DNA of 64,000 nucleotides from Galerina marginata (lineage: Eukaryota; Basidiomycota; Agaricomycetes; Agaricales; Galerinaceae), in contig JAECYW010000003.1 in the NCBI GenBank assembly GCA_023014335.1, forward strand, positions 3,162,001 through 3,226,000, given 5' to 3'. Made by a program: the position numbers and the translations under genes. Every line of letters starts with the position of its first letter. Position 1 is the stretch's first letter. Below, piece after piece: positions 21,801 to 32,425 of this stretch. A model generated the notes under the pieces. It searched no databases. It was given only the letters and a program-made list of their open reading frames with translations, and was not told where the DNA came from.

Positions 21801-23988
21801 CACCCATTGGTAGTTCTGTAGACGCAACTACCAGAGGTGGTACGCCTGTCGAACTCCTTGCAGCTGATAGATCCCGCATTGTCGCATATGGTCAAATTTT
21901 CCCGGAACGTCCAGCAAAATACAAAGGGGTAACAGTCTCGAAAACACGGGTCCTCGTATCAATTACTGAAGTCCTTGTTCCTGGGCACCTCGTCACCAAA
22001 GACCTATTAGCTGGCAATGAAAACCTCCCACTAAACTCATTTGGAAAGGCACCATTTGTTCTCCTCTGCAAAGCAAAACATCTTCGCACACGAGTCGAAA
22101 ACCACCTCGACCCACCCCGACGTGATTGTACACCACAAGAGTTGACATCCGAGAACCTGGCATCAACCGATGACAATCTAAATGATAATCAATCAGCCGA
22201 CTATCCACCTTGGTACGCAGACATGGACAACGAACTCACGACCCATGAGGAGGCCGCTCTTCAGCAACCAACTCGTGACCCTGTTGGACATCAACGGGCT
22301 GCATTGCTATGCACACCACTTGCTGCAAACATGGAGAACCACAGTGACGAGCTACTTCTTCAAACACGTGTCAGTGGTGATATATTCCACGGAATGAAAC
22401 AGTTTGGTATCTCACATGCTCATGGCCTACAACGTCCATTTGCTCGGGCACTTTGTGATGCAATATTTCAGTATGATCTTGAAGACTGCGCAAACATCAA
22501 AGCATTTTTTAGTACGAAAGGCGTAACATGGGAATACATGCTTCGTACTCACTCCAAATGGCTCCTCCAACGAGTTCGACGCTTTGTACCTCAACCAGAA
22601 GAGCTTCTTCCTCGGGTCAAGAGGGTCTTGTACAAGTTCGGACCATTACTGGATGCGACCACACACAAACCACTCTTCACAGATAAGGCATGGGAAATAG
22701 CCGAAAACTTTCTTGAAAACATTCGCCGTGGCCTGTACTCTGACCCCCCTGGTGTTAAACTATATTATCCATCAGGAACAGACAAATATGGACTATTGAC
22801 TTACAGGTGTATTCGCGGTACCAACGGCGTTGAGGGCGGCGTCCACCAGAATATTATTCGGTGGTTTGGAGCATTCAATGCTGCTCCTGACTTCGCTGAG
22901 CACCTGTTGCGTGACTATACCCTATATCACAATCTAAAAGTATGTGTCAATATTTTTAATGAAGGTTGAAGCTAACTATCAACGAACCAGGTGGGGTATG
23001 TTAATCGCACAGGGAGAGTGTACCGAGGTTCCTATGATATTTGGACACGCAATCAGATCTCGCATTTGGTTGACGTGTTATCAACGCGACTTACCGCTAT
23101 TCCAGAAGACTTCGGACCTCAAGGTGCATGGGTCAACGGAGACAATTATGTCCCATCAAATGAGGTCTTCGGCATTCTGCCGATACCACGAAACTTGCAA
23201 GAACAATACGGCATGCACGATTTCCACCCGGCGTATGCTAGCGAGCAAAAAATTAAGCATCAATATCTCACAAAGAAACAAAATACACGTACCGCCGTCC
23301 TTCCTGTGCATACTAAAGCAGAGCGTGGCCTGTTCAAGCTTATCGTGTCAGATCTTCAAGGTCCGTTGGCGGGCAGCCGTGAACCAAACTGGATTACTGT
23401 TGCTATCAGGTGGTCAAGCCATTCCAATGGCAAGACAATCTTTTATAAGGTTAGTTGTTGCATTCCCATTATGTATGCAAAGACTTACTACAATGTTTAC
23501 AGCTACCAGAGCATCTCAAAACATACTGGAAGACATGGGAGGAGAATGCAAATGAGAAGAGCACAATCAGAATAAATCAGACCACTTACGACCAAGTCGC
23601 GGCACTCCTTCGCATGAACAAGACCACAAATGCCCCAAACCGCATCCCTGTTGCACAACCAGTAACCCTTCGCCAGCAGCTAACAACCGGCGTACGTGAA
23701 AATGAAGGCAATGACGAAGTCGACGGTTGGCATGTCTCCTTGCTCTTGAATTCCCATAGCTCGGGGCAGTCGGCGGTCCACTTTGCCTACTCGTATGGTG
23801 AAAGTCGACGGCCAAATGCTTTGCCAGCTCCAAATCCACTGAAGCGCCCGCGCCCTGAAGATATCGACAATCAGCCAGGTCCATCACACAAGATCCACCA
23901 CTACAAACCACGGAAATGCCCTCGCTGCGGCAGCACGAAGTGCAAAGGTAAGTTCAGGAGCAGACCTTGCGCACCCGAAGACGAGTAG
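18864..23988 (+). CDS. DDE-type transposase with embedded WRN/DnaQ-like 3'-5' exonuclease
   Basis: Ten exons, about 1548 residues; the last five are 19756-20789, 20842-21342, 21401-22939, 22991-23449 and 23503-23988, phases closed. Order of parts: basic AT-hook-like KRRRGRPKGSKN and GRPRN near the N-terminus; a CAHCGG pair and an acidic stretch; a Zn-ribbon-bearing DUF6729-like region (CPEC, then CRHPDCKKTYQSW); then a DDE-like core with FDHSFK (Asp ~549), VFTDNPRAD (Asp ~620) and RGTNGVEGGVHQN (Glu ~1198). Between the last two lies a DEDDy exonuclease: VDMEW (~691), VKVSGDLTRL (~759), YAALDVYAS (~841). The C-terminus has a Zn-knuckle-like CPRCGSTKCKG. The exonuclease motifs are clear; the DDE assignment is my inference from motif style, the RGTN-x-x-EG helix and the mobile context. 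One upstream intron is only 34 nt (19169-19202), so that join is less sure. Confidence 0.8.
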
Positions 23989-24391
23989 GGCAGAACTAGA
24001 AATAGGTAAACTTAAGTTATGGGGTAAAGGGTATAGAATTAAACTCACCATATTGTTTCTGCTCAACAGGCATAAACTGCGAATGCAATGAGAAGTAGTG
24101 GGATAGAGAAGAGGGAGAGGGAGAACGAGAACGAGAACGAGAAGGGAGAAAGACGGGGATAGAAACAATGAAGTGGGAAAGTTCTGTCAAGCATCGCATA
24201 ATCGATCCACCATCCATCAAAGGACCCCGAAACGATATCTTTGATGAGATAAGAGAGCTTGAGGTACGAAATTGAGGCAAACAGATGTATGTCCTACGAG
24301 AGAAATAAATTTTGCTCCCCTCTCCCTTTCGATTTAATTTAATTAATTTTGATTTAATATTCGGGGGCACCACACCTATATAAAGCGAGCC
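23989..24391 (+). other. 3' trailer of transposon copy 2
   Basis: Contains a purine-rich run of GAGAAC-type units (about 24106-24150) and an AT-rich stretch (TTTAATTTAATTAATTTTG), ending in the inverted-repeat tip. A 118-codon minus-strand frame here is also present at 18326-18682 in copy 1, but nothing marks it as a gene. Confidence 0.4.
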
Positions 24392-24493
24392 TATTCCTGC
24401 GACATGTTGGGTTTTGACTTTGCATCAACCGGATCGTACCGATCATGGGCAGCCCGGGCACCGCTTTTCTCATTATGGGGGTTGCTATAATTA

Positions 24494-24749
24494 CTGTAGT
24501 ATTTCATTCAATTCGTACAAGGGGTGGACGTGTGACCCCACTGTACGAATTTTTGGTTTCGTACACCTTCTAAATAAGGGTGGACCCTGTGGTTTTTCGG
24601 CCCATTTTGGACCCTAAATTCCCTTATTTAGGTGAATATTTGCTCCATGGTTTCGTCCAAAGCTCTTGGGACATGGGACAGGTGGGACATTTGGTACAAA
24701 TTCAACAGCCGTGTGACGCGGGACGTACGAATTGAATGAAATACTACAG
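24494..24749. mobile_element. 256 bp MITE, Tc1/mariner-like (TA target)
   Basis: Perfect terminal inverted repeats: CTGTAGTATTTCATTCAATT at the left and its exact complement at the right, 25-27 bp in all. It is flanked by TA on both sides (24492-24493 and 24750-24751). There is no coding capacity. The TA duplication and short length suggest mobilisation by a mariner-type transposase elsewhere. Confidence 0.85.
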
Positions 24750-24866
24750 TAGTACGAGGCAAATACTATCACTAATAACACTATACTCATTCCTAACATC
24801 AACACAAAAGTCCGAGGCAAATTACTTATAACGACAAACATTTCCTACCTTAAACTTCAATATACA

Positions 24867-25349
24867 ATGCCTGCGTCTACCACTCAACATAGGCAGGATT
24901 CTTCAGGTGTATCGCACTCGCCTTATCCATGCCAAGGGGAGCACGCTGTGCCCCCAGGCCCATACTACCAACCCCCTCTAGGACGGTATCTGTATTATCC
25001 AAGCTACTACCCACCTCCTGGACAGTACCCTCCGCCGCCGGGACAATATCCTCCTCCAACAGGGCAATACCCACCGTCAGCACATGATGCTTTACCGTTA
25101 TGTTCGCGGTGTTCTGTCCCAATTTCTAGCTCTCTGTCTTCTTATCTGCTGCAATCGGCGACAGAAATAGAGGTGACCGCTCCCAGCCAGACAGCCCAAG
25201 TTGATTACGCCATCGAGGCCTCGCGGCTGGTCTTCGAAACCCTTCAGAATATTGGGTCCATAGTAGGACTTCCTTATCTAAACTTGTTTTGTAGGCCATT
25301 GCGCAGCATGGCATGTACGAGCCCTGACTTTTTATTTTACATCCCGTAG
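24867..25349 (+). CDS. Pro/Tyr/Gln-rich ORF ending in a helical segment; possible 5' exon of a MLKL-like gene
   Basis: 160 codons from the ATG at 24867. The N-terminal half is hydrophilic, with three repeats of PPPGQYPP/PPTGQYPP type (about residues 50-70). The C-terminal half holds an amphipathic stretch, VDYAIEASRLVFETLQNIGS followed by IVGLPYL. It resembles the first helix of basidiomycete MLKL_NTD-like (HeLo-type) adaptor domains, the part not visible at the start of the gene at 27104. Residues after GLPYLN may be read-through of an intron. It could be a separate small protein or a 5' exon now 1.8 kb from the rest. Function is not assigned. Confidence 0.4.
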   Translation: MPASTTQHRQDSSGVSHSPYPCQGEHAVPPGPYYQPPLGRYLYYPSYYPPPGQYPPPPGQYPPPTGQYPPSAHDALPLCSRCSVPISSSLSSYLLQSATEIEVTAPSQTAQVDYAIEASRLVFETLQNIGSIVGLPYLNLFCRPLRSMACTSPDFLFYIP

Positions 25350-27103
25350 TCTAGGTAGAAATGCACCTAGAGGCTACAGTAGAGCGAATCGCTCGGCGGT
25401 CGAATAGGTTGCTTTTTTGGAGCATATGGTTGCGGTAATCATATATTAACAGTACAATTACATTAAAGGAAAATAAACCTAAGAGGAAGGGAGGGCAGTT
25501 GCAAAACCCGTTCTATGGTTGCTCAATGTTCGCTTTGGACATGGACTGGCAGGAAGCCCAGGGTAATACTTACTTGTTGGAGGGTTCATGTTTGGCTGCA
25601 CAAGACGACGACGACGACACAAAGTGCACTCAAAGCGCTGTTCACCCTCGGCTAACAGTGCCGACTCAGCACCTCCGCTCGCTGAGTGCTCGCAAGGTAT
25701 CCTGGATGACTGCCCCGTTGGTCCGACGTGTCGAGGGCGGGGGGGGAAGGTTAGTTTGACTGTTCCGTCTGTGGTGCTACCCGAAAGTTGGAAATTCGGA
25801 ACCCAAACATTGTCTCGGGTCGCGAGCGCTCGGCAAGGAAATGATTGTGGACATTGGGCCACATGAATGAACAAGCGAGGAGACGAGAGCGGGTGTCAAA
25901 GGCGTTAGGCGGGCATGGACGACCGCGGATATTGGGAGGAAGGCTGTCGGAACTTGGCATGTGGGGTGGGGACTGGAGAGCGGCGCAGCAGCGCTGGAGA
26001 TCGGGGAAGAAAAAGAACGATGCCGTCAAGACAACTTGAAGGTTTTGGAGGCTTTTGGATCAACAAGGTAAGTAACACACCATACCCTAGTTGAAGCGTT
26101 GCTCACCTCATTTCCAGCCCACATCGAACTCGCGACTTCGACATTTCAATGACTGTTCGACCACCATCACCAACCCACCTTCTCTCCCGACTTGCAATCG
26201 CAGCCACCTACATTTCCACCTGCAGCATGTATTGTCGCTGCGCGGAGGTCAGTCGAATATGGGAAAGGAAAGGAATAGAAACAACCAACTCACCGCAAAT
26301 CAGTCTGCCCCCTCAACGTCGAGGTGGTGGTGGTGGAAGTGTGACCGCCGTGGCCACGTCAACGAGGTCAGGGAGGTCAAGCACATCAGCAGTGGTTGAC
26401 GAGGCAGACTCAAACCTGCATTAGCCATGTCGACGCAGATGAAGGCAACGGTTGCACAGCGCCACCGCTTCGATGACGTAGGAGGGCGACGGCACTGGCA
26501 GTGTGTCCAGTCGAGGCGAGACGGTGTACCCATCCACCGGCGTGGTGGGTTTCCGCGTGGATACATGGTCTTGTTGCGTGCCGCTACCTGCCAGAGACCT
26601 GCGCGGCAGGTAAGTACTTTGCTTATGCGAGGACATCTGGCCAGCATCCAGATGTCTTTGCTGTGACGTGGCGACAAACGCGGGGTGTTATACAGCGGCG
26701 ATGTGCTGTCCGGCGCTGGGATGTGGTGACTTGCGAGGTGTGGGTTAGCTGCAGTGTGGGTCGTTTTCGCGACATACCCGATAAATTGCTATTTGCCCAA
26801 CCCAAAATCCTTCAACTTCCGGCTCACATGCCTTAATGGAGGGGAGGGGCGCTCTGAACAATCCTGGACGTGGTCAAGGGCATGTAGATGAAACTGGTGG
26901 GATGGAAAAAGTGAACGGAGGTGAGAGCAGTCGAACACCGACAATGACGGAAATAGAAGCAAACTAAAAATAGACTCCGGCCATTGCCGGCTAAATGAGC
27001 GTAACAAGGCCAAAAATTTGGCTGGGTCGAGAGAATAAAAGAACGAGCCCTATAAATAGGACTCGTAACGAAGCCGCAGGCATGGCTCTTCGTATCCTTA
27101 CGA
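25350..27103. other. Gene-poor stretch with decayed repeat DNA
   Basis: Several open frames of 60-130 codons overlap on both strands (for example 25479-25874 minus and 26300-26677 minus) without recognisable domains. The part 26640-26860 belongs to a repeat family also seen near 34.2-34.5 kb. A Trp-rich cysteine motif (WWWWKCDRRGH) near 26330 may be a remnant of a zinc-knuckle protein. Confidence 0.45.
26640..26860 (-). repeat. Diverged repeat, inverted relative to 34.2-34.5 kb
   Basis: The minus strand shares GCCACGTCACAGCAA, AACCCACACCTC and GCCCCTCCCCTCCA in the same order and spacing class as parts of 34200-34475 on the plus strand. Some linking sequence differs. Confidence 0.55.
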
Positions 27104-28222
27104 TTGTCCAAGTATGTCGCTCAAAATTTCATTGACATGCCAATACTGACGCCATACTATCCTTCCAAGGACATTAAGAGTCGAAGACAGGAATTCACTG
27201 GCCTTGCAAATGACGCGTGTGGTCTTGTATACACGGTTATAATTGAATGTCAGAAGATGATGCAAGACGGGCAGCAAGTTCCTGAAGGCATTCGAGTCCA
27301 CATTGTTGAGCTCGCTCGGTGGGCCAATATTCTTTGACGAATATGGCTTAACAAGTTGATATTCTTTCACAGAAACTTAACTGAAATTGAGAAATTTTCC
27401 AAACAAAAGTTAAAGCGCGGATTCCTCCAAAAATTGATCTATCACACGAAAGACGTTGACGAGGTTACTCGATATCGAGTGCTTCTTAGACAATCCTTGG
27501 ACAAATTTGGAGTAAGGTTTTTATCCTGGCTGATTTTGCAATCAGACTTACCGTTGTTTATTACCCAGATTCAATCAAGTATATCAATCCAAAGAAATCT
27601 CCAGCTCGTTTTAAAGAACCTTGAGAAACAGAGGGACGACCTGAACTCTGCCAGAGAAAGGCAAAGAATCTCGACGCGCCTTGAGATTATCCGGATACAA
27701 GAGCAAGATCGGGAGACCAAAAGGCTGGAAACCGCGCGAAGAGCAGAGTGCGACACTGGAAAGAAGGGGAAGAGAGTCAAGCTCAAGAGAGCTGAGCGGC
27801 AGCGGAAAGAGGGGGAGGATTCTCCGAAACGACTGAAAACGGACAACGCTCACCACCCCCCCCAAAACGATAACCTGCATCCAGCTCTTGACAGACAGAC
27901 GCCTAACCCGCGGCCACATTCTTACGACGATTTATTCCCCCGGCCTGTCTATTCGCCACCAAGCTGTCCCTGTCGCCACCAAGGATATCCCATTTATGCG
28001 CCCTCTCCGTATTATCTGACGCCTCCTTTGTCATCGCCTGGTGGCATATATATTTCTGGAAGCTCTGTTTTGCCCGGCAGAGCTCCTATCAGCAGTTGGA
28101 ATTTAGGGAATGTCAGTCGGACAACTACTAAGGACGTACCCGGCACGGAGGCGGAAGTCAAGTCAGTCTTTCTCTCTTCGCCCTTTAATACTGTCCTGAC
28201 AACTCCCCTGCTTTCTGCATAG
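27104..28222 (+). CDS. MLKL_NTD/HeLo-like helical-bundle protein with disordered tail
   Basis: Three exons, 27104-27318, 27373-27511 and 27569-28222, give 335 residues; introns of 54 and 57 nt with GT-AG ends. The joined helical core runs KSRRQEFTGLANDACGLVYT, then ELARNLTEIEKFSKQKLKRG, then LLRQSLDKFGIQSSISIQ. This pattern is shared, as I recall, by the four-helix N-terminal domains of basidiomycete NACHT/NLR-like and MLKL-like proteins. A Lys/Arg-rich coil (about residues 150-215) follows, then a Pro/Tyr-rich tail (PIYAPSPYYLTPPLSS). There is no kinase or NTPase part, so it is a stand-alone adaptor or a fragment. The N-terminal helix expected before KSRR is not in this frame and may correspond to 25.2 kb. 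A decayed copy is at 4880-5560. Confidence 0.65.
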
Positions 28223-29394
28223 CTCGGCGAGCAGCTCGTCGCCATGACCCGGAGAATGAAGACAACTGCAATGACCATGAAGCTCGGTCGAACATTGCAT
28301 GCTGTCTTAACCTGTATACTAGAGATTTCTTTCTGATATATCCAATCTTGTTCACGTTAGTTCATCCTTCTCAACCTTCAGCGCTTTCACCTCCTACCGT
28401 TAACAGGCCTTCCTTTAAAACCTCAACAACTTGACGATGACCGAGTTAAGCAAAAATCAAAAGGTGCGTAACTTTACTGCCCGTCACGAGTCAATGACCA
28501 TCTGGCTCGGTCTGGAGTGAGCCCGATGACTTGTTCACTGGCTGGATTCATTGGTTTCATAGTTTGGCTGTTGGGGAAGCGTGGTTGGTCAGACTCTAGG
28601 TGGGAATTCCGAAGTAAAAGAATAAGGAAATACTCACCGAGCAAGACATTCGTGGCCGGCGGCTGATTGAAGGCTTTGGAATCAAAACTGCGATTGGAGG
28701 GAGCGACTGACTGTGAAGAAGAGTACGGTCAGTGTTGGGTTCAATCATTGACTGGAAGGCAATGTACGGGTGCACTGGCTCTTGATGAGTGTCGCCTGAA
28801 GGGGTGTTGACACCTGAGAGGGTCGATCGTAGGTCATGGCCAAAGTCCGTAGTATGACCATTTAGCATAGAGTTTGATTGACAACGGAATAATAAATCCT
28901 TACATACATATTGACGTCCAACTTCAGGCGGCATCAACCGTGGTCATGTCTGCATTTTGCTCGGATTATGAGTGAAATCATGTCTTCGAAAGTTGCCGTA
29001 ATTATATAATAGAGAGTCCTCTTCCCCGATTGAACAGGCAGTTGGACGAGTAACGGACCCGCAGTAATAACATTTGCCTCGTTGAGGCGGTTAAAAGCTG
29101 GTTAGGCCTCAATCTTCGTTTGAGCAAGCTGCTCATTCCTGAAGGCAGGTGGATGGGGACGGTAGGATTTTCCTGTACTTCATGATGAGCATATGATCGT
29201 CTGGGTCTGGGATACTGGGAACTTCGTTGTCAGCTGTCCTGTGTAGCCACTGACATTGGTGATGATGAGGACCATGGAACGACGCTCATGTCGTCTCTTC
29301 CTCGCAGATGCACAGTCGGACTTATTTGCAGTAGAATTAATCAGTTGATTATTAGAGAGCACGGGTCCCTAAAGTCAGGTATAGAGCGAGAAAG
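28223..29394. other. Mostly gene-free; one weak ORF
   Basis: A minus-strand frame (28596-28937) can be extended through a GTGAGT...CAG intron to end ...RRPRMSCSPNYETNESSQ, but has no domain I recognise. The rest shows only short frames. Confidence 0.35.
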
Positions 29395-29925
29395 GAGCTA
29401 GCGTTGATAAGCACCCGCTCCTTGGCCTGATTAACTGTCGTCGGTTTGGCCTGAGCGGTCTTGCCTCACGGACTCGCGAGTTATGCACCGCCAAATGTGG
29501 TTGAAGACGTCGTGAGTGTGAAGTACTCGTTTTTAATGGCACGGCCGAAAATCACGCTGTTTTCGAGGAGCGAAGAGTTCCGGGAGAAGAATTCGGTGAG
29601 GCATGCCGTTGTGGTTCATGAATTCGTTCAGATTCGTTCCGACTGAAGGAAAGGCAACCGTAAGCGGCTAGCCACGTTCGACATAATTGACCATGAGTAT
29701 CAGATAAAATTCCAAGCAAGGGTTTGGGAAGAAGTTGTATATGGAAGTCTTCGTCAGTTCATTACAAACATTCAGAGCGATAAAACACGAACTAGGACAT
29801 GATAAAGGCGATAGTCTCGAGGTCGACGGTGAGAACTTGAATGACCAAAACTCAAAAGTGATTCTAGTGCGTTGGAAGCACCCGGGACTTTCCGTCCGCG
29901 AGAAATTGCCGACCAGCCATTCCTG
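29395..29925 (-). pseudogene. Decayed duplicate of ATP19 and its upstream region
   Basis: On the minus strand the former exon 2 reads IFGRAIKNEYFTL and then diverges, reaching a TAA right after FGGA. The start-exon donor (GTGTGG in the intact gene) is gone, and the two 3' exons are missing, replaced by unrelated sequence after the NAS codons. The non-coding upstream part is similarly preserved to about 29925. It is clearly a copy of 2255-2757 that has lost function. Confidence 0.85.
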
Positions 29926-30057
29926 GAAGTGGGTCATTGATCAAGGTGATACTCAACTCTCGGAAGGTGATTGGAGTATACTTGTCCAAATGTTCAAGTT
30001 AGATATACAATGCCAACTATGATAATTCAAATTTAATTTCAAAATCAAAGCATTTCA

Positions 30058-32119
30058 TCATTCCCGTGCTACATTCCCATTACTCAGTGCCTGAGCCCAA
30101 AACGAATCGTAACTGGGCATTGTTGTAATCGAACGGTGTGATGCATCCTGGTCTTGGATTGACTCTTGAGAGAAAGCCCTTCTTGTGTATAGTGGCCCGT
30201 ACTCTGTTGAAATTGTTCGTGATGAGGCATATGAATAAAGAGAGACCGCGTTTGCTGGACCCGGAACGGAGACATGTAAATTGGAGTCTACCACGTCCGC
30301 TGGTCTCTCAGCGATACTTTCTTGGACAGACACAGCGGAATAATACAGAGAGGATGCGGGAGACTGTCTCCCCGTGATGATTGTTGAATAATTGACGTCG
30401 GTTGGCATTGGTAATAATAGACTGTATTCCGATCCTTGGAGTGGTAGAGACACCTTGGAGAATAATTCGAAGAGTTCCGATTTTGCGCTTTCGAGTTGAG
30501 TTCTAATACGATTATTTGGACTGGAAAGAGCGTGTCTTATGCTTTCTGTCTGCGGATTCGCCAGATCCATCAGTATCTACGAAAAGAATAGGATTTCAGT
30601 CATTAATTCATTGATCTGTGTTACATCCATCGAAACGACTCAGTGCTCACCTGGTAATTGTCGAACCAGTTGTTTGGATTCGAACCGTTTAGGAGAGCCT
30701 GCACGACCCAACCTACTCGCATTTCCACCTCTTGTCCAAGCACGTCGTCTTGTTCAACTATAGTCCCCCATACATCGGCTCCAAAACAGGCTCGGGGAGA
30801 TGCACACAAGGCTTGTTCGGCTGATTTTCGAACGGAGTTAATCATTGCTCGTGCGGGGCTCAGGCCAAGCCAGTCAATGCTGGATGCATCATGTTTGAGC
30901 AATGCATATTCGGCAGCAAATAACAGTGGGAGGACATTTTGCTGCGTGGTAATTTCCTGCACACTTGCTAAGATCGAATTGGCGACGTCTGTGGGTAGGT
31001 CAGAAATATCTGTGGTGAGCCATCCTTCGCCGAAAAGTCCGATAAGCGCTCTGCGAGCACCGCGTTCAAGGGTGTCGTTCTTTGTGTCTCCTTCGAGGGC
31101 AAATTGAAGAACACGAGGTGCGTAATGTGCACACTGGGGACACGAGCAGCCTTGAGAGCTCATTTGGTTCCAATTGCCACCCACGAGCACTATAAATGCG
31201 GCATCGGAAAGTTGTGCATGATATAGACCATGGAGCATTTTGACGGCGATTTCGGCTACTATTAGTTCCTGCAAGGGAGGGATAGTGAGATAGACAGCTC
31301 CCCTGAAGATGGCAAATGCTGTCGACAGGTCAAGTGCAAAATCCGGCAGTTCGACAAGGGTCCCGCTATAAATATACAGAAGGATGAGATATAATGAATC
31401 GGGTGTGAACAACGGAGAAGGGAGAGTAATGTCCAGTGGATAATCTGGATCGGCCATGGTCTTCCAGATGTTATCGGCGATAGTGTTATTAAAATGAGAC
31501 GAACGCAGACTAAGCATGAAACAATGGCAATAAAACATGCAAATGTCGTCTGGCCCCTCCAGGGCCTCCACGATGATACGAACATTGGCGGATGGTTGCT
31601 TAACTTGCTTTCTCATCAACGATATTAAACCCGTGGAAAGTGGCTCCAAGTGAACCAGATCGGTACTCGTTGCAGTTCCAGTGTTTCCTGGTTCATATGA
31701 AGACTGCACTATGTAAAGATCTCGAAGATCTCGAACGAGATCTGCTTGATCATGATTTCGAGGAAGTTTAAAGCGAAGACAATTGGAGGATGGCGACGTT
31801 TCTGCGGGAACCTGTAGATATAGAGCCGTAAATTTCGGAGACGCTTTTGCATATATTATGGCTGAAAATAGGGTCGGGTAAGACAGTTCAGATCGACGGG
31901 TCCGGAGGCCAATAACATACCTTGATGGCCCCATACTTCATTTTCTACCTCGCCAGTATTTTCTCCATCGTCTTGAACTTGGGTCTCCCATACCATATCT
32001 GGGTAATGGTATTTAGCGTCTAGAAACAGCAATTTGAGGTCTTCTCGCCATATCAGAACACTGTTTTGCTGCGCCAACTCCAGCCATGGTTTTGGAGCTT
32101 CCAGAGAAGGTTGTGCCAT
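30058..32119 (-). CDS. Double BTB/POZ-like protein
   Basis: Three exons on the minus strand: 31921-32119, 30651-31861 and 30058-30576, giving 642 residues; introns of 59 and 74 nt, phases closed. The first BTB-like part spans exons 1-2: LKLLFLDAKYHYPDMVWETQ, then VWGHQAIIYAKASPKFTALY, the usual (V/F)-x-x-H-(K/Q)-x-x-L-x-x-x-SP-x-F signature. A second follows at about residues 145-240: FYCHCFMLSLRSSHF, then LYLILLYIYSGTL and an ARxx-like helix (LQELIVAEI). A Cys pair (CSCPQC) lies further on. BTB domains form dimers and often bind cullin-3, so a substrate-adaptor role is possible; there is no BACK, Kelch or DNA-binding domain I can see. The last exon encodes a Ser-rich tail. Confidence 0.8.
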
Positions 32120-32295
32120 CTGTGGGTGTTTTCGGTGGGATTAGTATTTCAGATGAAGACGGATCGATTTTCTTGGGCAAAAGGTAATCCACGCACGTTG
32201 GTTGCCATCATATATACCAGACTATCACAAAACGACTACCAACTTGAAAGTGTGGACTTTCTCGCAGAGACATACGAGAGAGATCAGGAGTGATA

Positions 32296-32425
32296 AGTTA
32301 CGAGTCTTTTACTTTGTAAAAGTGAGTTCTTTTAATCCACACGGACCCCTGGAATTTTGCAACCATGTAGATCCTGTTGAACCCCCGGGAAAAATATTTT
32401 GATGCCATCACTGCCGGGTAACTAG
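32296..32425. repeat. Direct repeat unit R1 (partner 32604-32735)
   Basis: Shares AGTCTTTTACTTTGTAAAAG and TGAGTTCTTTTAATCCACA with the second unit, and more weakly GATG(C/T)CATCA. The shared core contains the palindrome CTTTTACTTTGTAAAAG. Confidence 0.75.

Larger units (their letters stand above)
18707..24391 (+). mobile_element. DNA transposon copy 2, intact, 5685 bp
   Basis: It has the same imperfect inverted-repeat ends as copy 1 and starts 6 bp (TTCCTG) after copy 1 ends, in the same orientation. Its right flank TATTCCTG (24392-24399) matches the left flank of copy 1, CATTCCTG (5819-5826), at seven of eight positions. The pair as a whole is therefore bracketed by what looks like an 8 bp target duplication. 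It holds one spliced gene (18864-23988) and about 400 bp of trailing sequence. Confidence 0.85.

Noticed and set aside
5827..24391. The two 5.7 kb units as a duplicated host gene rather than mobile elements
   Set aside because: Inverted-repeat ends, matching 8 bp flanks, AT-hooks and a transposase-like core fit a mobile element better; host-gene domestication cannot be excluded without copy-number data.
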